From positions 124,001 through 188,000 of the forward strand of contig JBKAGO010000034.1 in the NCBI GenBank assembly GCA_046290435.1: 64,000 nt of DNA. Reading direction: 5' to 3'. This DNA comes from CAVQUE01 sp046290435 (GTDB lineage: Bacteria; Actinomycetota; Acidimicrobiia; Acidimicrobiales; UBA8592). The translations under genes and the position numbers were made by a program. Below the pieces are notes generated by a model that made no database searches, was not told the origin of the DNA, and saw only the letters and a program-made list of their open reading frames with translations. This document shows, in pieces, positions 58,232-64,000 of the stretch; position 1 is the first letter of the stretch, and each line of letters begins with the position of its first letter.

Positions 58232-59137
58232 ATGGCCCTCAAGATCGACTACGCGCTCCGCGAGACGGCGCGCAATCTCCGCCGCAATCTGACGCTGACG
58301 CTTGCGTCCGTGCTCACCGTCGCCGTGTCGCTCAGCCTGCTGGGCGTGGCGCTGCTGCTCCAGCGCGGCGTCGAGAACGCCACCGACCGTTGGGAGGACG
58401 GGGTCGAGTTCATCATCTTCCTGCAGCCCGAGATCAGCGACACCCAGCTCGCACGGATCGAGGGGCTCCTCGTCCAGGATCAGCCGACGTTCGTCGACCG
58501 CTTCCGGTTCGTGGATCAGCAGGAGGCCTACGACGAGTTCACCACCGACTTCTTCCCCGATGCCGACGAGATCACCGACCTGGTGACGCCCGACATCCTG
58601 CCGCCGTCGTTCCGGGTGGTGCCGACCGAGCTCGACGCCGAACAGGTCGAAGTCCTTGCCGCGTCGTTCGAGGACGAGCCGGGCGTGCGCAAGGTCATCC
58701 GCGCCACCGACGAGATCCGCAAGATCGAACGCGCCACCGATGTCGTGCGCTGGATCGTGCTGGGCGCCGGCATCATCCTGCTCGGCACCGGACTGCTGCT
58801 CATCCTGAACACGATCCGTATGGCCATGTTCGCCAGGCGTCGTGAGATCGAGGTGATGAAGCTCGTCGGTGCGACCAACTGGTTCATCCTCGTGCCGTTC
58901 ATGATCGAGGGAACCATCCAGGGCATCATCGGGGCCGCGCTGGGCGCGGCGTCGGTCTATGGCGCCAATCAGGCCTTCGAACGTTGGTTGGCCAGTGACG
59001 ACGTCTTGAACATCCTGCAGAGCTTCGCGGTGGATTCCGGCGAGGTGTGGGGCATCAGCCTGTTGCTGCTCGGGATCGGTGCGGCCGTCGGCGCCGTGGG
59101 CTCGGCCATCGCGGCCTACCGCTTCCTCGACGTCTGA
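58232..59137 (+). CDS. ftsX: Cell division protein FtsX
   Basis: 301 aa with four helices: one near residues 20-46, then an extracytoplasmic loop of about 120 aa that recruits the hydrolase, and three at about 175-197, 222-247 and 270-297. R-R-R-E-I-E-V-M-K-L-V-G-A-T near 202-217 is the FtsX signature. ATG at 58232, 9 nt after ftsE. The next gene is a coiled-coil M23 peptidase, the expected partner. Confidence 0.95.
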   Translation: MALKIDYALRETARNLRRNLTLTLASVLTVAVSLSLLGVALLLQRGVENATDRWEDGVEFIIFLQPEISDTQLARIEGLLVQDQPTFVDRFRFVDQQEAYDEFTTDFFPDADEITDLVTPDILPPSFRVVPTELDAEQVEVLAASFEDEPGVRKVIRATDEIRKIERATDVVRWIVLGAGIILLGTGLLLILNTIRMAMFARRREIEVMKLVGATNWFILVPFMIEGTIQGIIGAALGAASVYGANQAFERWLASDDVLNILQSFAVDSGEVWGISLLLLGIGAAVGAVGSAIAAYRFLDV

Positions 59138-59233
59138 GCCTCCGGACCGCCTGGGCCGATCGGCCCGGGCCGAACCGACCGTCGCGGCCTCGAGGGCTGT
59201 CCCGGTTGTCCGTGGGCGCCGATTGCACCGTCG

Positions 59234-60805
59234 ATGCACAACGATCGTCGGCGCGTGGCGCCCCTCGTCGCGCTCGTCGCGTTCGTCTCGCTGCTCGTGC
59301 CGGCGTCGACGGTCGCGGCGCAGGATGCGTCCCCGCCGGGGGAGTCGGCTCCGCCCGCCGCGGCCGGCGATGGCTCCGGCGACGCCGGTTTCGCCGAAGA
59401 GGGCGACCCGGATCGCTGCGCCACCGACGAGGGCGATCGACCTGGTGATCGCCCGGGCCGTGGCGACGCCGAACGTCCGGGTCGTGGCGACGCCGAACGT
59501 CCGGGTCGTGGCGACGCCGAACGTCCGGGCCGGGGCGAGCAGGCCCCCGCAGGTGACGAGACCCGAGGCGAGGAAATCGCGGGTGAAATCGACGATCCGT
59601 GCGCCCCACCGCGGTGCGGCACGTTGGTCGACGTCACCCCCGACGCCGACGAGCCGACCTGCATGGAGCCGGCCCGCCTGGGAGCGCTCATCGCCGACTT
59701 CGAGGCGGCTGCGGCCGAAGAGGTCGAGGTCCTCGCCGAGCTGAGCGCGGTGCTCCTCGAGCTCGACCAGCTGAACGTGCAGCTCGACGCCCTGATGCTC
59801 CGCGTCGGAGAGGTTCGGCTCCGGCTCGCCGACGCCGGCGTCGACGCCCGGTTTGCCCGGCTGCGTCACGACGTCGCCGGCGAGGGACTCGATGACGTCC
59901 GGGCGGCGCTGGCCGACGAGGAGGACCGACTCCGCGAGCAGGCGGTCGACTCCTACATGGGCGGGGGAGCGGTGGAGCTCGGTGTCGAGACCGCGCTGGC
60001 CGACATGGACGCCGGCAACGAGGCCGGGATCGCCCGCGAGTACGCGTCGGTGGTGATCGACGACCAGCTCGACACCGTCGACCGTGTGGACGCACTGCGC
60101 CAGGCCGTGGAGCGTCTCGATGCCCTCGTCGCCGAGGTCGAGGCATCGGCGGTCGCCGACGAGGACCGTATCGCCGGCATCGCCGACGAGGCAGCCGAGC
60201 TCGCACGGGCACAGCGCAGCCTCGTGCGCAGCGCCGAGGCCGAAGCCGAAGCGCTCGCCGAGCGGATCGGCGAGATCCAGGCCCGCAAGTCGTCCTACGC
60301 GGCACAGCTGGCGAGCTCGGGCGCCGGCGGGGGATCCGTCGGTGGTCTGCTCGCCGAGACCCAGGCGGGACAGACCCCGCCCACCGGGATCGCCGGCCTC
60401 TTGGCGCTGCCCCTCGAGAACACCACGATCGGGTCGCCCTTCGGCCCTCGGGTGCATCCGATCTTCGGCGGGATGCGCATGCACACCGGGCTCGACCTCT
60501 CCGGCGCCAGCGGTCAGCAGATCGTCGCCTCGGCCGAGGGCCTGGTGGTGATGGCGGGCGAGATGGGGGGCTACGGCAACGCGGTCGTCATCGACCATGG
60601 CAACACCGTGTCGACCCTCTATGCGCACATGACGACCGACGCTGTCGAGGTCGGCCAGGTGGTCGAAGCGGGCGAGCTGATCGGCTTCGTCGGCAGCACG
60701 GGCTTCTCGACCGGTCCGCACCTGCACTACGAGGTCCGCATCATGGGTCAGCCCGTGGATCCGATCTCGTATCTCGACTTCGGGTCGCCGCCGACGGTCG
60801 ACTGA
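59234..60805 (+). CDS. M23 peptidase with coiled coil, likely FtsEX-dependent hydrolase (EnvC/PcsB-like)
   Basis: 523 aa. Signal peptide with probable cleavage near A-S-T-V-A-A-Q-D (about 30). Low-complexity region with three exact repeats of R-G-D-A-E-R-P-G, a linker with four Cys, a long coiled coil (about 160-370), and the C-terminal M23 domain (about 395-515). Zinc ligands: H-T-G-L-D near 418 and H-L-H-Y-E near 498, plus the family's V-I-D-H-G near 460. The coiled-coil-plus-hydrolase layout and location directly after ftsEX indicate septal peptidoglycan splitting controlled by FtsX. The M23 zinc site appears intact (EnvC itself is degenerate), so it may cut glycan crosslinks directly. Confidence 0.93.
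   Translation: MHNDRRRVAPLVALVAFVSLLVPASTVAAQDASPPGESAPPAAAGDGSGDAGFAEEGDPDRCATDEGDRPGDRPGRGDAERPGRGDAERPGRGDAERPGRGEQAPAGDETRGEEIAGEIDDPCAPPRCGTLVDVTPDADEPTCMEPARLGALIADFEAAAAEEVEVLAELSAVLLELDQLNVQLDALMLRVGEVRLRLADAGVDARFARLRHDVAGEGLDDVRAALADEEDRLREQAVDSYMGGGAVELGVETALADMDAGNEAGIAREYASVVIDDQLDTVDRVDALRQAVERLDALVAEVEASAVADEDRIAGIADEAAELARAQRSLVRSAEAEAEALAERIGEIQARKSSYAAQLASSGAGGGSVGGLLAETQAGQTPPTGIAGLLALPLENTTIGSPFGPRVHPIFGGMRMHTGLDLSGASGQQIVASAEGLVVMAGEMGGYGNAVVIDHGNTVSTLYAHMTTDAVEVGQVVEAGELIGFVGSTGFSTGPHLHYEVRIMGQPVDPISYLDFGSPPTVD
59459..59530 (+). repeat. Three 24-bp tandem repeats in the M23 peptidase gene
   Basis: Three consecutive 24-bp units encode R-G-D-A-E-R-P-G; the third differs only at its last base. 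A multiple of three, so slippage changes only the linker length. Confidence 0.95.
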
Positions 60806-60846
60806 GGCGCACCGACAGAGGCGCTACATTCCACTCGTCACCGACG

Positions 60847-60853
60847 AGGAGGT
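60847..60853 (+). promoter_or_regulatory. Strong ribosome binding site of mscR
   Basis: AGGAGGT, 6 nt before the ATG at 60860. A -10-like TACATT is at 60825-60830. Suggests strong, independently controlled translation of the formaldehyde/nitrosothiol enzyme. Confidence 0.7.
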
Positions 60854-60859
60854 CTCCCC

Positions 60860-61945
60860 ATGCCCCAACGAGTTCGCGGCGTCATCGCCCGCGCAAAGGG
60901 CGCGCCCGTCACGGTCGAGACGATCATCGTCCCGGACCCCGGCCCCGGCGAGGCCGTCGTGGCCGTGCAGGCCTGCGGGGTGTGCCACACCGACCTCCAC
61001 TACCGTGAGGGCGGCATCAACGACGAGTTCCCGTTCCTGCTGGGTCACGAGGCCGCAGGCATCGTCGAGTCCGTCGGCGAAGGCGTCACCGAGGTCGAGC
61101 CCGGTGACTTCGTCATCCTCAACTGGCGTGCGGTGTGCGGCGAGTGCCGGAGCTGCCGGCGTGGCCGCGCGCAGTACTGCTTCGCCACCCACAACGCCAC
61201 CCAGAAGATGACGCTCGAGGACGGCACCGAGCTCAGCCCGGCGCTGGGCATCGGGGCCTTCGCCGAGAAGACGCTCGTGGCTGCGGGGCAGTGCACCAAG
61301 GTCGACCCCGACGCCGGTCCGGAGGCCGCAGGCCTGTTGGGTTGCGGCGTCATGGCCGGTATCGGTGCGGCAATCAACACCGGGGGCGTCACCCGCGGCG
61401 ATTCCGTGGCCGTCTTCGGCTGCGGCGGTGTCGGCGACGCAGCGATCGAGGGCGCACGCCTGGCCGGCGCCCACACGATCATCGCCGTCGACATCGACGA
61501 CACGAAGCTCGAATGGGCCAAGGGCTTCGGCGCCACCCACACCGTCAACTCCAGCCGTGAGGACCCGGTGGAGCGCATTCGCGAGCTCACCGGCGGCAAC
61601 GGCGCCGATGTGGTCATCGAGGCCATCGGCCTCCCCAAGACCTACGAGCAGGCCTTCTACGCACGCGACCTCGCCGGCACCGTCGTGCTGGTCGGGGTTC
61701 CCCGGCCCGACATGACCATCGAGTTGCCCTTCATCGAGGTGTTCGGGCGCGGCGGCTCGCTCAAGTCGTCCTGGTACGGCGACTGCCTACCCAGCCGGGA
61801 TTTCCCGATGCTCATCGACCTCTACCTCCAGGGCCGGCTGAACCTCGACGGGTTCGTCAGCGAGACCATCGACCTCGACCAGGTCGAGGACGCCTTCCAC
61901 AAGATGGAGGCCGGCGAGGTCCTGCGCTCGGTGGTGGTGCTGTGA
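60860..61945 (+). CDS. mscR: S-(hydroxymethyl)mycothiol dehydrogenase/S-nitrosomycothiol reductase
   Basis: 361 aa zinc alcohol dehydrogenase that oxidises the mycothiol-formaldehyde adduct and reduces nitrosomycothiol. Catalytic zinc: A-C-G-V-C-H-T-D-L near residue 37 and L-L-G-H-E-A-A-G near 61. Structural zinc: four Cys in C-G-E-C-R-S-C-R-R-G-R-A-Q-Y-C. NAD-binding G-C-G-G-V-G-D near 190. The wording I-N-D-E-F-P-F-L-L-G-H-E and S-L-K-S-S-W-Y-G-D-C-L-P matches the mycobacterial MscR closely. It overlaps the MBL-fold gene (GTGA), the same pair as in mycobacteria. Confidence 0.95.
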   Translation: MPQRVRGVIARAKGAPVTVETIIVPDPGPGEAVVAVQACGVCHTDLHYREGGINDEFPFLLGHEAAGIVESVGEGVTEVEPGDFVILNWRAVCGECRSCRRGRAQYCFATHNATQKMTLEDGTELSPALGIGAFAEKTLVAAGQCTKVDPDAGPEAAGLLGCGVMAGIGAAINTGGVTRGDSVAVFGCGGVGDAAIEGARLAGAHTIIAVDIDDTKLEWAKGFGATHTVNSSREDPVERIRELTGGNGADVVIEAIGLPKTYEQAFYARDLAGTVVLVGVPRPDMTIELPFIEVFGRGGSLKSSWYGDCLPSRDFPMLIDLYLQGRLNLDGFVSETIDLDQVEDAFHKMEAGEVLRSVVVL

Positions 61946-62568
61946 GCGCCCGTGTCGATCATGTCGTGACCTCGGGCATCTTCTCGCTCGACGGCCAGGA
62001 CTTCGAGGTCGAGAACAACATCTGGATCGTGGGCGACGACACCGAGGTGGTGGTGGTCGACGCGGCGCACGATCACCGTCCGATCCTCGAGGGCATCGGC
62101 GGACGCCGGGTGAAGGCCATCGTCTGCTCCCACGCGCACAACGACCACATCAACGCGGCTGCGGCCCTGGCCGACGAGACGGGCGCACCCATCCTGTTGC
62201 ACCCCGACGACACGATGCTGTGGGAGGCCGTCTACCCCGACCGGCGCGTCGATGATGCCCTGCGCGACGGCCAGACCCTCGAGGTCGACGGCACCGAGCT
62301 CACGGTCATGCACACGCCGGGTCACTCACCCGGCGGGGTCTGCCTGTACCTGCCGGCCGAAGGGGTCGTGTTCAGCGGCGACACGCTGTTCCACGGCGGC
62401 CCCGGCGCCACCGGCCGGTCGTTCTCGGACTACGGCACCATTCTCGACAGCATCGAGCAGCGCCTTTTCGCACTGCCCGATGCCACGAAGGTCCTGACCG
62501 GCCACGGCGACAGCACGACGATCGGCGCCGAGCGCCCGAGCCTCGAGGACTGGCGCTCCAAGGTCTGA
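61942..62568 (+). CDS. MBL-fold metallohydrolase paired with MscR
   Basis: 208 aa glyoxalase-II-like metallo-beta-lactamase fold. Metal motif C-S-H-A-H-N-D-H near residue 56, then H-T-P-G-H-S-P-G near 117 and D-T-L-F near 146. It likely hydrolyses S-formylmycothiol or a similar thioester, completing formaldehyde oxidation; this role is inferred from the conserved neighbour and fold. GTG at 61942 overlaps the dehydrogenase stop by 4 nt. Confidence 0.92.
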   Translation: MSARVDHVVTSGIFSLDGQDFEVENNIWIVGDDTEVVVVDAAHDHRPILEGIGGRRVKAIVCSHAHNDHINAAAALADETGAPILLHPDDTMLWEAVYPDRRVDDALRDGQTLEVDGTELTVMHTPGHSPGGVCLYLPAEGVVFSGDTLFHGGPGATGRSFSDYGTILDSIEQRLFALPDATKVLTGHGDSTTIGAERPSLEDWRSKV

Positions 62569-62589
62569 CGCTCCGGAGGGGGGTGTCGC

Positions 62590-63234
62590 TCAGGCGTTGC
62601 CCATGGGCAGGGCGATCGTCGCGACCAGTACGTAGTGCGTCGCGATGGCCGCCACCACGAAGAGGTGGAAGATCTCGTGGAAACCGAACCAGCGTGGCCA
62701 GGGGTTCGGGCGCTGGGTGGCGTAGACGACCGCGCCGACGGTGTGCAGGAGACCGCCCACCACCAGGAGCACGAAACCTGCGAGGCCGATGGCACGCCAG
62801 ATGTCGTCGATGACCAGGATGGCCGCCCAACCGACGGTGATGTAGAGGCCCACCGTCAGCGCCCGCGGCGCGCCGGGCCACAGCAGTTGGGTACCGACGC
62901 CGATGGCGGCGCCGACCCACGCAATGGTGAGGATCAGCCGCCCGGGTCCCGACGGGAGCGCGGCGATGGCGATGGGGGTGTAGGTCGCCGCGATGGCGAC
63001 GAAGATCATCGAGTGGTCCAGGCGGCGCAACACGGTGTGCATGCGGGGACCCCAGCGGAAGCGGTGGTACAGCGCGCTGATGCCGAAGAGGCCGATGGTG
63101 GCCACGGCGTAGATGGCTGCGGCCACCCGGACGCCGGGCGAGAACACGATGACGATGGGTGCCAGCGCAGCGGCGGCGATTGCCGCAACGGCATGGGACC
63201 AGCCCCGCAGGCGGGGTTTCGGTGCCAAGTGCAT
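62590..63234 (-). CDS. Hemolysin III/PAQR-family membrane protein
   Basis: 214 aa, seven hydrophobic helices. Conserved pattern: S-A-L-Y-H-R-F-R-W near residue 53, L-D-H-S-M-I-F near 72 and H-E-I-F-H-L-F-V-V-A-A-I-A-T-H-Y near 187-202, the metal-like His sites of the PAQR fold. The exact biochemical role of this family in bacteria is unsettled. ATG at 63234 or an in-frame GTG at 63267 could be the start; neither has a clear ribosome site. Convergent with the MBL gene (21-bp gap). Confidence 0.85.
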   Translation of the reverse strand: MHLAPKPRLRGWSHAVAAIAAAALAPIVIVFSPGVRVAAAIYAVATIGLFGISALYHRFRWGPRMHTVLRRLDHSMIFVAIAATYTPIAIAALPSGPGRLILTIAWVGAAIGVGTQLLWPGAPRALTVGLYITVGWAAILVIDDIWRAIGLAGFVLLVVGGLLHTVGAVVYATQRPNPWPRWFGFHEIFHLFVVAAIATHYVLVATIALPMGNA

Positions 63235-63546
63235 CGGCACGCTCTCGGGGGTCTCCACAACAGTCACTGGTACGACGGTACAACAGTGCGGCCGGGTGGC
63301 TGCCGCGGCCCCGACGTGAATCCTGGCGCCCTCGGCGGCGCGACCGGCCGGCCTGCACGGTCGATGTCTCGTCGCCGCCGACCGGGTACCGATACCGTCC
63401 TGCGGGTGCCGCCGAGCGGTGCGCAGATCGACGAAGGAGACGTTGCAGACCATGCGACAGGGTCAGACCATGCGACAGGGTCGGAATGAAGCGATGTCTG
63501 GGCCGGCGACACGGGTCGTGGTCTCCGGCGGCGCGCCGGGCGATCG
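63235..63546. other. 312-bp intergenic region with an 18-bp tandem duplication
   Basis: Between the divergent membrane-protein and threonine-aldolase-like genes. The unit CAGACCATGCGACAGGGT occurs twice in a row at 63446-63463 and 63464-63481. No credible gene is seen in the stretch. The duplication lies 65 bp upstream of the aldolase start and could be regulatory. Confidence 0.7.
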
Positions 63547-64000
63547 ATGATGCTGCCCGAACCGCCACAGTCGTCGTTCGCGAGCGACAACACCGCCGGC
63601 GTCGCCCCCGCGGTGCTCGACGCCCTGGTCGCTGCCAATGTGGGGCCGGCGGCTCCCTATGGCGCCGACCCGTGGACTGCCGCCTTCGACGAGCACATCG
63701 CCGCGTTGTTCGGCCCCGAGGCCACCGGGCTGCTCACCTACGGCGGTACCGGCGCCAATGTCGTGGCCCTGGCCACGCTGGTGCGCCCGTGGGAGGGCAT
63801 CGTGTGCCCGGCATCGGCGCACATCAACGTCGACGAGTGCGGCGCCCCGGAGCGCTTCACCGGGTGCAAGCTGATCGATGTCGCCACCGCCGACGGCAAG
63901 CTCCGCCCCGACGACGTCACCGGGACGCTCGGGGCGGTCGGGTTCGTCCATGCGGTGCAGCCGGGCGCGATCTCGATCACCCAAGTGACCGAGTACGGCA
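63547..64000 (+). CDS. Threonine aldolase-like PLP-dependent lyase, N-terminal part
   Basis: 151 codons, cut by the window end. The beginning F-A-S-D-N-T-A-G-V-A-P, then Y-G-A-D-P-W-T near residue 38, L-T-Y-G-G-T-G-A-N near 63 and the tail V-Q-P-G-A-I-S-I-T-Q-V-T-E-Y-G near 137-151 are typical of the low-specificity L-threonine aldolase/beta-eliminating lyase group, which cleaves threonine to glycine and acetaldehyde with PLP. The PLP lysine lies beyond the window. ATG at 63547 is followed by a second ATG; either could be used. The family is clear; the exact substrate is not. Confidence 0.85.
   Translation, partial: MMLPEPPQSSFASDNTAGVAPAVLDALVAANVGPAAPYGADPWTAAFDEHIAALFGPEATGLLTYGGTGANVVALATLVRPWEGIVCPASAHINVDECGAPERFTGCKLIDVATADGKLRPDDVTGTLGAVGFVHAVQPGAISITQVTEYG

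Overview
The window is GC-rich (codon third positions are nearly all G or C), densely packed bacterial chromosome with many GTG starts and 4-8 nt gene overlaps. It most likely comes from an actinobacterium. The strongest marker is a near-textbook mycothiol-dependent formaldehyde dehydrogenase/nitrosomycothiol reductase followed by its metallo-beta-lactamase partner (60860-62568), since mycothiol is made by actinobacteria. The hpf-secA-prfB-ftsE-ftsX block, lipoproteins with long Asp/Glu/Ala linkers and several FMN/F420-type oxidoreductases agree. Placement in Acidimicrobiia (Ilumatobacter-like) is my inference from general style, not proven here. I see no rRNA, tRNA, CRISPR array, prophage or insertion sequence.

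Layout. 1-4217 (minus): acetate-CoA ligase and the E1alpha, E1beta and (cut by the window edge) E2 subunits of a 2-oxoacid or acetoin dehydrogenase, all overlapping. 4366-7466: an AhpD-like protein, then a tightly coupled minus-strand set of nitroreductase, type III polyketide synthase, isoprenylcysteine-methyltransferase-like enzyme and a small unknown membrane protein, resembling a phenolic-lipid cluster. 7694-10656: a two-gene ABC exporter, a secreted trypsin-like protease and an FMN/F420-type flavoprotein. 10869-13604: pyruvate phosphate dikinase. 13642-22569: a LacI regulator with a perfect 16-bp operator, a sugar ABC importer (binding protein and two unusually enlarged permeases, no ATPase) and a GH36 alpha-galactosidase whose frame runs on, without a stop, across the antisense BtuF-like gene.

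22488-36079 holds catabolic and accessory enzymes: a quinone-oxidoreductase-like protein, a PEP-utilising-domain protein, a 62-bp tandem palindromic repeat, a Rieske oxygenase with a TetR regulator and an operator inside its promoter, a D-aminoacylase-type amidohydrolase, an MMPL transporter, an arylsulfatase and a luciferase-like monooxygenase. 36108-41106 (minus) is a MacB-like tripartite transport operon whose membrane fusion protein carries a Calx-beta cassette that appears circularly permuted. 41181-47132: M20 peptidase, cytochrome P450, enoyl-CoA hydratase-like protein, isocitrate-lyase/PEP-mutase-like enzyme and a ProA-like dehydrogenase. 47351-51303: an oligopeptide-type ABC importer lacking ATPases.

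51368-60805 is a housekeeping block: uracil-DNA glycosylase, ComF-like protein, hibernation factor, SecA, RF2, FtsE, FtsX and an EnvC-like M23 peptidase with coiled coil, which is the natural candidate for the FtsEX-controlled cell-wall hydrolase. The window closes with the mycothiol pair, a hemolysin III-family membrane protein and the start of a threonine-aldolase-like gene.

Two features recur between genes: hairpins between binding-protein and permease genes of both importers, and a family of long double hairpins with core TCCACCGTsACGGTGGA near gene ends.
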